NCBI GenBank assembly: GCA_003150405.1
Contig: QAMM01000001.1
Coordinates: 124,001-188,000, forward strand
Reading direction: 5' to 3'
From: Clostridiales bacterium
GTDB taxonomy: Bacteria; Bacillota; Clostridia; Oscillospirales; Ruminococcaceae
DNA length: 64,000 bases
This document shows positions 15,824-24,956 of this stretch, piece after piece. The notes beneath the pieces were generated by a model. It ran no database searches. It was given only the letters and a program-made list of their open reading frames with translations, and had not been told where the DNA came from. Position numbers and translations under genes: made by a program. The first letter of the stretch is position 1, and each line of letters begins with the position of its first letter.

Positions 15824-18217
15824 TTGGAACCAACTACCCCCCAGCGCTTCCACCCTGCACCGGAACACGGCCTTACCGCCGAACAGGTGCGCCGCCGGTA
15901 CGAAGCCGGCCTTCACAACCGCCCGCCGGAGACCATTACCAAATCCACTAGAGAGATCTTCCGGGAGAATATTTGTACCCTGTTCAACCTCTACAACCTG
16001 ATCATTGCGGTCGCTCTGGTGCTGGTAGGCGCCTGGACCAACCTCTTTTTTGTCCTGCTGCTGGTCCTCAACACCGCCATTGGCATTTTTCAGGAGCTGC
16101 ACGCCAAGCATTTGGTGGATAAACTCTCCCTGCTCTCCATACCGCATGCCGCTGTTGTGCGGGACGGCAGGACCACCCGTCTCCCCATTGAGCAGCTTGT
16201 GCTGGACGACGTTATCCTTCTCGAAAGCGGCGGGCAAATCAGCGCTGACGCCGTTTTGCTTGACGGCGAAATTGAGGCAAACGAATCCCTTTTGACCGGC
16301 GAGTCGGACGCTGTTGCCAAACGCCCTGGGGATCATGTCCTCTCCGGCAGCTTTGTCGTCAGCGGCAAATGCCGCGCGCAGGTGGAACACATAGGGGACG
16401 AAAACTTCGCCACCCGCCTGTCACAGGAGGCAAAGCAGCACAAAAAGGTGCATTCTGAGCTGCTTACCTCTATGCAGCGGGTCACCAAGTTCACCGGCTA
16501 CCTCATCCTGCCGCTCGGCATGCTGTTGTTTGCCGAAGCATTTTGGCTTCAGCACCTCACCATGTACGACTCGGTCGTCACCACCGCTGCCAGCTTGCTC
16601 GGCATGCTGCCCAAAGGGCTGGTTCTGCTCATCAGCGTCAGCCTCGCCATTGGGGTCATCAAGCTGGCGCGCCGCAAGGTGCTGGTGCAGGATTTGTATT
16701 CCCTTGAAACCCTCGCTCATGTTGACATCCTCTGCCTGGATAAAACCGGTACCATCACCGAAGGGCGGATGAAGGTAGAACAGGTTGTCCCCCTGTCTGA
16801 AGAACAGATCGTTCCGTTTGAACCGCTCATCGGCTCCTTTTTGCAGCATACGGATGACAACAACGCCACCTTCCAGGCGCTCAGCGCCGCTTTTCCAGTG
16901 TCGGACCACTATTCCCCAGTTTCTAAAGTTGCTTTTTCCTCCCAGCGCAAGTGGAGCGCTGTCACCTTTGAAGGATTCGGCACCCTGGTGCTCGGCGCTC
17001 CGGAACGGTTGATGGACCGTCCTCTTCCGGCAGAGCTTATCGAAGCAGTTTCCGGCGGGGCGCGGGTGATTGTCGCAGGCTTCACGGCTGAACCGGTCAG
17101 CGTCAATGAACCGCTCCCTCCCATCACGCCGCTGCAAGCCATTCTGCTTTCCGACCCAGTGCGGGAAAACGCCGTAAGCACCCTCGCCTACTTCAAAAAC
17201 GAAGGCGTGCAGATCAAGGTCATTTCAGGCGACAATCCCGCCGCCGTTTCAGCTATTGCCGCGCGGGCCGGGCTGGAAGGCGCCGAAGCGTTTATCGACA
17301 TGAGCAGCGTTGATTCCGAAGAGGCGCTCACAGAGGCCGCCCGCACCTGCACCGTTTTTGGTCGGGTTTCCCCTGCCCAGAAAAAACAGCTTGTCAAGGC
17401 CATGCAGGCCGAGGGGCACTCGGTCGCTATGACCGGTGACGGCGTCAATGACATTCTTGCCCTGCGCGAAGCGGATTGCAGCGTTGCCATTGCTGAAGGG
17501 AGCGACGCTGCCCGGCAGGTCTCCCAGCTCGTGCTGCTCAACTCGGATTTCGCCTCCCTGCCCAGCGTTCTCGGCGAAGGGCGCCGGGTGGTCAACAACA
17601 TTACACGGGTCGCCAGCATTTTTTTCGTGAAAACGGTTTACTCGGTTCTGCTCTCAGTGGTCTGCATTCTCTGCAATATGCCGTTCCCTTTCCTCCCAAT
17701 CCAGATCACCCTCATCGACGCGGTGGTTGAAGCCTATCCCGCCTTCCTGCTCTCATTTGAGCCAAGCACCCAAAAAATCCGCGGGACCTTCCTGCGGGAG
17801 GTCCTGCGCCGCTGTGTGCCGAATGCTGTTGCCACCACGGTTGCGGTTGTGCTGGTCATGTGGGTCGCGCCGATTTGGGGCTACCCGCCGGAGGAGGTCT
17901 CTATGCTCATGTATCTCATGGTCGGTGTCATCGGCATTGCGGCGGTGTTCAAAACCTGCGTGCCGCCCAATTTCCTGCGGATGTTCGTCTTTTTCACCAT
18001 GACCGCCGCCTTTTTTGTCATGACCATCCTGTTCTACCGGCTGCTGGAGCTTCCCTTGCTCTCGCTCCACCTTATGCCGGTATTCTTCGGCTTTACCGCC
18101 TTCAGCATCCTCGTTGAACGGCTCTGCGCCCTTGCCTGCAACCGCATCTGGGGCATTGACGCCCCGCCGCTCCGGTTCCGGCGAAAAACCGGAACCCCAG
18201 GCAAACCCAAATTCTGA
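15824..18217 (+). CDS. CtpE-like cation-translocating P-type ATPase
   Basis: Membrane ATPase of about 797 residues starting at TTG 15824, which has AAGGAG seven bases ahead. Key P-type elements are all present: actuator loop LTGES (L157), phosphorylation motif DKTGT (D306), and hinge GDGVND in MTGDGVNDILALREADCSVAIAEGSDAA. The segment before DKTGT (MLPKGLVLLISVSLAIGVIKLARRKVLVQDLYSLETLAHVDILC) resembles CtpE, a Ca2+ ATPase in mycobacteria, more than MgtA or SERCA; note LPKGL instead of the PEGL of most P2 ATPases. About ten transmembrane helices. A permease gene follows after 20 bases, so the two probably act together on one ion or counter-ion. Confidence 0.9.
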   Translation: MEPTTPQRFHPAPEHGLTAEQVRRRYEAGLHNRPPETITKSTREIFRENICTLFNLYNLIIAVALVLVGAWTNLFFVLLLVLNTAIGIFQELHAKHLVDKLSLLSIPHAAVVRDGRTTRLPIEQLVLDDVILLESGGQISADAVLLDGEIEANESLLTGESDAVAKRPGDHVLSGSFVVSGKCRAQVEHIGDENFATRLSQEAKQHKKVHSELLTSMQRVTKFTGYLILPLGMLLFAEAFWLQHLTMYDSVVTTAASLLGMLPKGLVLLISVSLAIGVIKLARRKVLVQDLYSLETLAHVDILCLDKTGTITEGRMKVEQVVPLSEEQIVPFEPLIGSFLQHTDDNNATFQALSAAFPVSDHYSPVSKVAFSSQRKWSAVTFEGFGTLVLGAPERLMDRPLPAELIEAVSGGARVIVAGFTAEPVSVNEPLPPITPLQAILLSDPVRENAVSTLAYFKNEGVQIKVISGDNPAAVSAIAARAGLEGAEAFIDMSSVDSEEALTEAARTCTVFGRVSPAQKKQLVKAMQAEGHSVAMTGDGVNDILALREADCSVAIAEGSDAARQVSQLVLLNSDFASLPSVLGEGRRVVNNITRVASIFFVKTVYSVLLSVVCILCNMPFPFLPIQITLIDAVVEAYPAFLLSFEPSTQKIRGTFLREVLRRCVPNAVATTVAVVLVMWVAPIWGYPPEEVSMLMYLMVGVIGIAAVFKTCVPPNFLRMFVFFTMTAAFFVMTILFYRLLELPLLSLHLMPVFFGFTAFSILVERLCALACNRIWGIDAPPLRFRRKTGTPGKPKF

Positions 18218-18237
18218 CAAACCGGGTGAAACCAAAC

Positions 18238-19344
18238 ATGAACCGTCTGTTCCATCTGCTTAAGCAGGAAATCGTCCTTTTTCTCGCGCTCCTGCTGGCC
18301 CTGATCTCAATGATCTGGGTTCCCCCTTCGTCCCAAACCCTCGGCTTTATCGACTGGCAGGTACTTGCCCAGCTCTTCTGCCTCATGGCAGTGGTTGCCG
18401 GGTTCCGTCAGTGCGGCCTTTTTGAGGTGATGGCTCAGCGTCTACTCTCCGGCCGCCGGCGCATGCGCTTTGTCAGCGTCGTCCTCATTCTGCTGCCCTT
18501 TTTCACCTCCATGCTCATCACCAACGACGTCGCGCTCATTGCTTTTGTGCCGTTTACCCTCATGGCACTCTCTTTCATCGGGCGGGAGCGGTACGTTATC
18601 CCACTGGTCTCGCTGCAAACCATTGCCGCGAACCTCGGCAGCATGGTCACCCCCGTCGGCAATCCGCAGAATCTCTACCTTTACGCCAGGTTCAGCCTCT
18701 CTCCCAGGGATTTTTTCACCGCGCTGCTGCCCTATGCCGCAGCGAGTCTGCTGTTGCTGCTTCTGCTGGCATTCCTGCTCAAAAGCGAAACCGTAGAGGT
18801 GCATTTTCCGGAGCGTGCCACCCTGCGGGCTCCCCGTCGCCTGGCTCTTTACAGTGTGCTGTTCGCCCTCTGCCTGCTTTCGGTGTTCCGTGTTCTGCCC
18901 TGGCCCTTTCTGCTGGCAGCGGTTGCCGGATGTATGCTGCACTTTTCCCGCAGCCTTTTTCGCCAGGTGGATTACAGCCTGCTGCTTACCTTTGTCTGTT
19001 TTTTCGTTTTTGTGGGCAATCTCGGCCAAATTCCCCCGGTTCGTGACTTTCTCACAGGTATGGCTGGGCAGAACGCCTTGCTCACCACCGCAGCCGCAAG
19101 CCAGGTCATTAGCAACGTCCCAGCCGCCGTGCTGTTCTCCGGCTTCACCGGGGACTGGCGCGGCCTGCTCGTCGGCGCAAATCTCGGCGGCCTCGGCACA
19201 TTGGTCGCCTCGCTTGCAAGCCTTATTTCGTTCCGTTTCTACCTGCGTACCCCCGGAGCGCGGCCGCTGCGTTATCTCGGTGTTTTTTCCCTGCTCAACG
19301 CAGGCTTTCTTGCGGTCTTGGTTCCCTTAGCTGTTTTTCTTTAG
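18238..19344 (+). CDS. ArsB/SLC13-type ion permease
   Basis: Membrane protein of about 368 residues with 10-11 hydrophobic segments and the two re-entrant signatures of the ion-transporter superfamily: LITNDVALIAFVPFTLMAL with VTPVGNPQNLYLY in the first half, and VISNVPAAVLFSGFTGDW with LVGANLGGLGTLVASLASL in the second. It is shorter than typical ArsB or citrate carriers. I chose ATG 18238 (weak GGGTG ahead); a GTG at 18226 is possible. It directly follows the CtpE-like ATPase and is likely cotranscribed. Substrate could be an inorganic or carboxylate anion, or Na+/H+ exchange as in NhaD; I cannot decide. Confidence 0.85.
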   Translation: MNRLFHLLKQEIVLFLALLLALISMIWVPPSSQTLGFIDWQVLAQLFCLMAVVAGFRQCGLFEVMAQRLLSGRRRMRFVSVVLILLPFFTSMLITNDVALIAFVPFTLMALSFIGRERYVIPLVSLQTIAANLGSMVTPVGNPQNLYLYARFSLSPRDFFTALLPYAAASLLLLLLLAFLLKSETVEVHFPERATLRAPRRLALYSVLFALCLLSVFRVLPWPFLLAAVAGCMLHFSRSLFRQVDYSLLLTFVCFFVFVGNLGQIPPVRDFLTGMAGQNALLTTAAASQVISNVPAAVLFSGFTGDWRGLLVGANLGGLGTLVASLASLISFRFYLRTPGARPLRYLGVFSLLNAGFLAVLVPLAVFL

Positions 19345-19802
19345 CTCACCCTGAATTGGTTCGACCGCTCAAGTACCGCACCTTTTGGGTGGCCACGGTG
19401 CTTGGCACTTTCTTAGCAGGCTTCATTGCTGCACCCAAACGCTTTTGGGCAGCCGAAAGCAACAGGTTGATATGCGTCGGTTTTCCGCTATAAGGACTGA
19501 CAAAGAGGCTGCTATAGACATCCGAATCGGCGTCAATTAAAAAAACGGACAGTCCCATGTTTATACACTATTGCTTAACTAATTACCTACAGATACAAGC
19601 GTCAAAAACAGAGAGCTGTTTGAATTTGCATACCATACAAGACAGCGCTATATTTTGTATGACAATCAAGAAAATAAAATTGTTAATCGAAATTTGCAGC
19701 TCTAATATCAGTACGATCGATCTTTAAATAAATCTTGGAGACGCACTATGGAAATTTGCCATTTTCTCTTGTATCATTTATTGCATTACGGTGGTGACTT
19801 TA
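19345..19802. other. AT-rich flank of the nucleoside hydrolase gene
   Basis: About 460 bases whose right two-thirds (from about 19540) are clearly more AT-rich than the surrounding genome. A minus-strand frame of 70 codons (19346-19558) exists without a convincing ribosome site; I do not recognise it and do not call it a gene. No insertion-sequence ends identified. Confidence 0.45.
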
Positions 19803-20684
19803 ATGGAAAAAATTTTACTCGATACAGATATTGGCGGTGATATCGACGACGCTATTTGCCTTGCTTATTTATTAAAAGAGCCAAAATGCGATTTGCTCGG
19901 TATTACAACTGTTGGCGGGGAGCCGGAAAAGCGCGCAGCCGTTGCAGACGCGATCTGCAACGCAGCAGGACGAGTCATTACGATCGTTGCGGGACTGGAC
20001 ATAACCTTACAGCCAGTTCCAATTTATCCTACACCTGAAGGCGCTGCCGCGCTCAAAAACTGGAAGCACAATAAATTTCCAAAAGGAAACGCCTCCGAAT
20101 TTCTCTATGAAAAGATCAGCGAAAACCCAAATGAGGTTACTTTAATTGCAATCGGCAATATGACAAATGTTGCTACACTGTTCCATGAACACCCTGACGC
20201 TCCCGCTTTACTCAAGGGCCTTTTCGTAATGAACGGATTTTTCGGTGAAAAAAAACTCCCTGCTCCTTATTGGAACTGGAACTCATGGGCAGACCCACTG
20301 GCCTCTAAAATTACATTTGCTGCACATGTTGCTGTGCATAGAGCCATTCCACTTGAAGTAACCGATTTGCTGACCATTGAAGCAGATTGGGCAGACAAGC
20401 TTTTAAAGGTGAATTCCAAGTTAATGGAAGCAGTCTTTGACTTTGGAAACGCCTGGCTCAAAAGCTCGAATAAGCTAACGCTTCACGACCCATTAACCGC
20501 TGTTTCTGTGTTTTATCCTGACATCTGCAGCTTTGAACGAGGCTTTGTGGCCGTGGAAACCGATAAGACAAAAGAGATGGGTGAAACGCATTTTATTCCG
20601 AGCTCTGGCGGCAATGTTGAAATCGCAAGAGCAGTTGACAAAGAAGGGTTTTATCGCATTTTAAGCACAACATTGTATGACTAG
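19803..20684 (+). CDS. Inosine/uridine-preferring nucleoside hydrolase family protein
   Basis: Enzyme of 293 residues that hydrolyses the N-glycosidic bond of nucleosides to ribose and base. The N-terminal metal-binding signature is intact (LLDTDIGGDIDDAICLAYLL, the DTDxGxDxDD loop). Further ligands include the LHDPLTA aspartate near residue 240 and the LIAIGNMTNVATLF segment. ATG at 19803 follows GGTGGTGA; GTG codons at 19791/19794 in the same frame are less likely. Codon use is noticeably more AT-rich than in neighbours, and the gene stands alone between decayed sequence, which suggests acquisition by transfer. Confidence 0.9.
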   Translation: MEKILLDTDIGGDIDDAICLAYLLKEPKCDLLGITTVGGEPEKRAAVADAICNAAGRVITIVAGLDITLQPVPIYPTPEGAAALKNWKHNKFPKGNASEFLYEKISENPNEVTLIAIGNMTNVATLFHEHPDAPALLKGLFVMNGFFGEKKLPAPYWNWNSWADPLASKITFAAHVAVHRAIPLEVTDLLTIEADWADKLLKVNSKLMEAVFDFGNAWLKSSNKLTLHDPLTAVSVFYPDICSFERGFVAVETDKTKEMGETHFIPSSGGNVEIARAVDKEGFYRILSTTLYD

Positions 20685-21191
20685 CATAAAAAATTTACGG
20701 CAAAAATTAACCTAATCCGCAAAACCGTTTTCGGCTTACCCGGTTATACAGTGTGTCATTGGATGCGCATCAACAAATCCCTTGAGAAACTGGTTAAAAT
20801 GGGTTCTGGCCATGACCGTTCATTTTGGGCTTAACTAGGCTGTGTCAGGATGGAATCATAAAGTTGCTCCAAAAAGCCATTGGCGTATTTGAACTCACCG
20901 CCTAGGCTCTCCCTGTTTGCTGGAGACAAAAACCAGGGCATTGTCCCGGTAAAATGCGACGGGATCAATGGTTTTATCAAAAAAACAGAAAGACGCAGCA
21001 AGCATAGCGTTTGTCTGTCTGGTACAGCAGCCAGCTTATGAACGCCGAGCCGGAGCATCAGCCGATGCTCCAGGACGATATGGAAAAAGGGGTACCGGTA
21101 CGTTGGCAGCCTTTCGGTAGGTTTTGGGCCAAGCGGAAAGCCTTCGCCATCGAACTGATGTTTGAAAAACCAGAACATACACAACGAAAAA
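20685..21191. other. Apparently decayed region without a supported gene
   Basis: About 500 bases. A minus-strand frame of 117 codons (20831-21184) is open, but it has no ribosome site and no family I can name; the plus strand is broken by stops. It probably represents remnants around the nucleoside hydrolase insertion. Confidence 0.4.
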
Positions 21192-21240
21192 ATCCCAGCC
21201 GTCCAAAAGAGGAAGCTTCCTCTCGGGCAGCTGGGATTTT
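21188..21240. terminator. Bidirectional terminator downstream of the DUF1848 gene
   Basis: Outer stem ATCCCAGC (21192-21199) with GCTGGGAT (21230-21237), plus an inner palindrome around 21210-21223. An A-run precedes and a T-run follows, so it works in both directions. Confidence 0.82.
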
Positions 21241-21269
21241 CTGGAGTCAGAGATTCCGCAGAGGTTCGG

Positions 21270-22199
21270 TCAAAACCAGCGTATCTGGCGGCTGTACGTT
21301 TCCACCGTTTCGGTCACAAGGTCGCCGTCCTCCCGGCCTCCAAGCAAAAACGGGGAGCTCGGGCTGTGCCGCGCATGGTTTTTCAGCGCTGTACCTGGCC
21401 CTGCGTTTGCATAGCAGTACCGGCAGCCGTTCGGGCAGGTGTGGTAAGCGCCAATGTCCGTGCTTGCCATACAGCCGCAAGCGGGACGCTGGTTTTTATC
21501 CTTGCGGACATCCAGCCCGGAAACGCCCAGCCGCATCAACCGCTCTCCGTCAATACACCGGGCATGTCCAATACCGAACCGCTGCAGGTCCAGTTCTTCT
21601 GCACAGGTGTTCAGTGAAAGGCCCTCCGCTCCGGCAATTTCTGCAAACTGTGCCATCAGCTCCTCCTTCTGCTGCAAACCCGGCTCCCAAATCCCAAGCG
21701 GGACAGTGTTCCGCCGGGTATTCCGGTAAAAGTCGAGAAAACTCACGGTGCAGGTCTCGGTACTGCCCGCAAGCCGTCCGGCCAGTTCTTTAAAATATTG
21801 AACATGGTATGCCGGTGTATACCGTTCATTCAGCAGGATTGGGTCGTACCGCCACACCACCCGCTCCCGGCCCACCCTGCGTGCAAGCTCCTGAAATACC
21901 GGCAGCAGCACCTTTCCCTTTGAGGGCAGGCTGGGTTCAACGTCCCGGCCGTAAGGATTGAGCGTGAACTGAAAATAAAAGGTGAATCGCTCCAGCTCCT
22001 CCAAACGGCTCAGCATTGGAGCCGGATTTTTGGTCCAAAACACAATGCCGTCCACCGCCTCCGGCGTCAGCGGGATCCGTGCAACCCGGTGCGGATTCAC
22101 CGGGTTGCGCACACAGGCATACCCCGCCCGGAGGCGGTGGAAAAACCATTCGGAATAAAACGCCGGCAGGTCGGTCCTCCGGCTCGCACTGATGATCAC
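21270..22199 (-). CDS. DUF1848 family protein (predicted Fe-S/radical-SAM-like)
   Basis: Protein of about 309 residues of the DUF1848 family. It starts at GTG 22199, six bases after GGAGG, giving the family's conserved beginning IISASRRTDLPAFYSEWF. Other conserved parts are the segment VFWTKNPAPMLSRLEEL and a barrel-like series (FYFQFTLNPYGRDVEPSLP; RVVWRYDPILLNERY). The C terminus has a cysteine cluster (CGCMASTDIGAYHTCPNGCRYCYAN) that resembles an iron-sulfur site. Function is not known. The frame is open for 50 further codons upstream, but that extension lacks family similarity. Single gene with a terminator. Confidence 0.85.
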   Translation of the reverse strand: MIISASRRTDLPAFYSEWFFHRLRAGYACVRNPVNPHRVARIPLTPEAVDGIVFWTKNPAPMLSRLEELERFTFYFQFTLNPYGRDVEPSLPSKGKVLLPVFQELARRVGRERVVWRYDPILLNERYTPAYHVQYFKELAGRLAGSTETCTVSFLDFYRNTRRNTVPLGIWEPGLQQKEELMAQFAEIAGAEGLSLNTCAEELDLQRFGIGHARCIDGERLMRLGVSGLDVRKDKNQRPACGCMASTDIGAYHTCPNGCRYCYANAGPGTALKNHARHSPSSPFLLGGREDGDLVTETVETYSRQIRWF

Positions 22200-22581
22200 A
22201 TCCATCCTCCATTTCCAATCCCACGCACCTTTTTCATATTCCGGCACCCCGGGGATTGCCGCGCACCTGTTTTCCGCCAGCCGCCTGCAAGCCGGACAAA
22301 CGCTGCCTTTGTACCAAAAAGCAATACCTTTCATATGCCTTTTCCACACAGAATTCGCTGTGCGGCAATCCCCGCCGCCCTGACACTCCGCACGCCGGAA
22401 CCGGCCAGTACCGTTCTAAACTAAATCAGGTTCCGCTTTTTCAGCGTATTTCAACCTTGGGGCGGTGCCCACTCCTTCAATCCTGCGTTGCGGCTGGACT
22501 TTCAATACAATCTCTGCCGTCGGATATACAGCGAAACCGCATCGATCCGGCTCTCATAACCCGGCGATGCGGCTACACTTT
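22200..22581. other. Intergenic region between DUF1848 and lipoprotein genes
   Basis: About 380 bases with no supported gene. It includes a 22-base string (22231-22252) that recurs exactly inside the anti-sigma factor gene at 26069-26090. Confidence 0.5.
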
Positions 22582-23883
22582 TTATTCCGGTAAAACAACA
22601 ACTATTCCGCCCCCGGCAGACGGATGCTCCCCATAACCGGCAAAGCCACCCTGGCCGTCTGCATAACCCATTTGGCCATCCATTTCCACTTTGCACCACT
22701 GGTGGGTCCACTGGTTTTCGTTGGCATGCTCCCATTTATAGCCCATACACTCCAACACCAGCCCCAGTGCACGGGTACAGCCGGCACAGGAAGACTCTCC
22801 GGCAATAAACACGCCGTAAGGGCGGTAATAATTGTCACCGGATTCTTTGTGCACACCTTTGCGATAGTAGCCGCTGACAATCTGCGCCGCCTGGGAAATC
22901 CGCTCCAAATCAGTTCCAGGACCAATACCGGCGGCAATCTGTTGGGCAACCTCCCGGGCCTGTCGGTCCTGCTCGCTTCTCACAGAGGTGCCCGAGGAGG
23001 TACTGCCTCCAGTCTGGCCGCCGCTCGGTTTTGCAGGGGCCGTCGGTTCCGGCGCAGTTTGCACCGGCTCCGGGGTTTGATCGGTGGTAGCGCTGACCGC
23101 CGCCGTCTGCGGGCCGGTAAATTCCTTTCCATCCACCGTCACCACTGCCAAAATCTTATAATACCGCGTCGTCTGTTCCGGAAGTCCCGTGTGGGCGTAG
23201 CTGGTTTCCGCCGTTTTCTCTGCAAGAACTGCGTACTCCCCATCCTCGGTTTCGGCTCCATACAGGGTGTAGAGCACCTGCGGCGCCGAGCCGTCAGCAT
23301 TGAGCAGCTCCGGCTCATAGGGTTCCCAGGTTATTGCGAGTTCAGAGTCGCTCACCATGCTCGCTGAAAGCCCCGTCACCTCGCCGATTTCCGGCGTCTC
23401 GGTCTGCACCAAAACTATGGCGGTCGATTCCGAAAAAAGCTCCCTGTTTTCATCCCGGTACACTGATTTGACCGAAATCTCATAGGCCGTATCGGCCTTC
23501 AGCCCTTCAAAAACCGCTTCGGTTTGTTCCACCGTCTGCACAACTGCCTCCGGATCCGCTTCTTCCTCCGGGGAATCGCTTGGCTCTTCGGATTCCGAGC
23601 TGCCGTCCGTGCTCTGCTCCGCGGATTCTTCCGCCGCTTCTTCCTGGAGTCCCTCCGCGTCGGCTTCCCTCAGAGTGACGACATATTCCGTCGCTTCTTC
23701 AACCTCATCCCACTCTGCCTTCAGCGCGTGGAACCCGTCTGCTTCTGCCCGTACCTGTTCCGGCGGCGCTATTTCTGAAGGGCCGGAACTGCATCCAGCA
23801 GGCAAAACCATCAGGCATGCCAATGCCGCTATTCCGGCCATCCACCGGCGAATTCCAACCGCAGCTTTTCTTGTTGTGCTCAT
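22582..23883 (-). CDS. Lipoprotein with two fibronectin III domains and a transglutaminase-like domain
   Basis: Exported lipoprotein of 433 residues. Signal peptide with lipobox LPAGC (Cys about 31). Then an Fn3 domain interrupted by a long acidic Glu/Ser insert (about 80-110), a second Fn3 domain (about 165-265), a Thr/Pro/Gly linker, and a C-terminal ~110 residues like a transglutaminase/protease fold. In that last domain the Cys-His-Asp triad can be read as C in SSCAGCTRALGLVLECMGY, H in QWTHQWCKVEM and D in GYADGQ. Likely a cell-surface protein acting on peptides or cross-links. ATG at 23883 follows GGGGAGG. No operon partner. Confidence 0.82.
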   Translation of the reverse strand: MSTTRKAAVGIRRWMAGIAALACLMVLPAGCSSGPSEIAPPEQVRAEADGFHALKAEWDEVEEATEYVVTLREADAEGLQEEAAEESAEQSTDGSSESEEPSDSPEEEADPEAVVQTVEQTEAVFEGLKADTAYEISVKSVYRDENRELFSESTAIVLVQTETPEIGEVTGLSASMVSDSELAITWEPYEPELLNADGSAPQVLYTLYGAETEDGEYAVLAEKTAETSYAHTGLPEQTTRYYKILAVVTVDGKEFTGPQTAAVSATTDQTPEPVQTAPEPTAPAKPSGGQTGGSTSSGTSVRSEQDRQAREVAQQIAAGIGPGTDLERISQAAQIVSGYYRKGVHKESGDNYYRPYGVFIAGESSCAGCTRALGLVLECMGYKWEHANENQWTHQWCKVEMDGQMGYADGQGGFAGYGEHPSAGGGIVVVLPE

Positions 23884-24107
23884 GTTGAACCCTCCCCAAC
23901 TTTATATGCCATATACGGGTCTGCCAAACAACCCGTTTGATGTTCTTTCCCCGGCACTCATATCGGCCATGCCCAGCGTATCAGTTTGCAGGCTTGTAGG
24001 TAAGCCCGTCGTCCCGGACGCCGACTAAGGGCTTTCCGCAGAATGCACATTGTTTTTATTTCAGGTCATTTTACTCCCTCTGCCCTTTTTGGAAATCCGC
24101 TTGCGGG

Positions 24108-24551
24108 TCAAGGCAGTTTCATAGATAGAATGGGGTAGGGCATTCCCTGTTCATCTGTCGGGGTCCTTTTGTAAACCTGAAACCCCATGTGCTCATAAAA
24201 TCCCCTTGCCTGCGGATTCTGCTCGTTCACACCCAGTTCGTTGACCGAATAATCCTTTATCCCACATTCCAGCAGCTTTTTTCCCAGGCCATGCCCACGC
24301 CACTCGGGTGCTACAAACAGCATTTCGAGCCTGCGCCCGTCAATCCCCATAAAAGCGATCGGCTTGTCAGCCTCATCCTTTACGGCAATCAAATGCGGGA
24401 CATCCGCCAGCGCCCGTGGGACATAGGCCTGGATACGCTCGATTTCAGCTTCGGTTAAAAACAAATGGGGTTCCTTGACCGCTCCCCGCCAAACCGTTAC
24501 AAGCTGTTGGATTAGCGCAGGGCTGCGGTCCTGCACCCGGTAAATGTTCAT
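24108..24551 (-). CDS. GNAT-family N-acetyltransferase
   Basis: Acetyltransferase of 147 residues. Motif A is FVAPEWRGHGLGKKLLECGI (about 83-102), followed by the usual VNEQNPQARGFYEHMGFQVYKRT tail, closest in look to the YjaB/PhnO-like group. The ATG at 24551 has GGAGGA just ahead; the frame extends 18 codons further without a site. Stands alone, substrate unknown. Confidence 0.87.
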   Translation of the reverse strand: MNIYRVQDRSPALIQQLVTVWRGAVKEPHLFLTEAEIERIQAYVPRALADVPHLIAVKDEADKPIAFMGIDGRRLEMLFVAPEWRGHGLGKKLLECGIKDYSVNELGVNEQNPQARGFYEHMGFQVYKRTPTDEQGMPYPILSMKLP

Positions 24552-24617
24552 ATTCTCTCCTCCGGCATCAAAATAAAAAGAAGCCGATTGCCTTGCAGCA
24601 ACCAACTTCTTTTCAAA

Positions 24618-24693
24618 TGGTGGAGACGAAGAGGATCGAACTCTCGACCTTACGGATGCGAACCGTACGCTCTCCCAGCTGAGCTACGCCCCC
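24618..24693 (-). tRNA. tRNA-Ala (anticodon CGC)
   Basis: A 76-base cloverleaf on the minus strand with CCA encoded. Acceptor stem GGGGGCG pairs with CGUCUCC and contains the G3-U70 wobble that marks alanine tRNAs. D arm AGCUCAGCUGGGAGAGC, anticodon loop UUCGCAU (anticodon CGC, reads GCG), T arm with GUUCGAUCC, discriminator A. Confidence 0.96.
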
Positions 24694-24956
24694 AAATCCT
24701 TTTTTAAAGCCGCCGGATGGGCTGCTCCAAAATTTACTTAATAAGTATAGCACCATTCACAGCAAATTTCCAGCCTTTTTTTTACTTTTTTCAAAAAAAT
24801 TTTCCGCCCTCCCTTTTTGGGAAAGCGGAAATATCCTTGCAGCAAATACCCGTGCACCCAGTTCCCACCATTCAAACCTCGGGTTCTATGAAAGCGGCTG
24901 CCGTCCGGCGTATGCAGCTTCATTCCAGCCAAAGCCGCACATCAGATGGGTGCCGA

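Noticed and set aside
19346..19558. 70-codon minus-strand frame
   Set aside because: No recognisable product and no ribosome site; its end abuts the ion permease stop codon. A decayed gene is possible but unsupported.
20831..21184. 117-codon minus-strand frame next to the nucleoside hydrolase
   Set aside because: No ribosome site, no recognised family, and it lies in sequence that appears decayed; I could not confirm that it is a transposase remnant.
22200..22349. 50-codon N-terminal extension of the DUF1848 protein
   Set aside because: The family begins at IISASRRTD, and the ribosome site fits the GTG at 22199.
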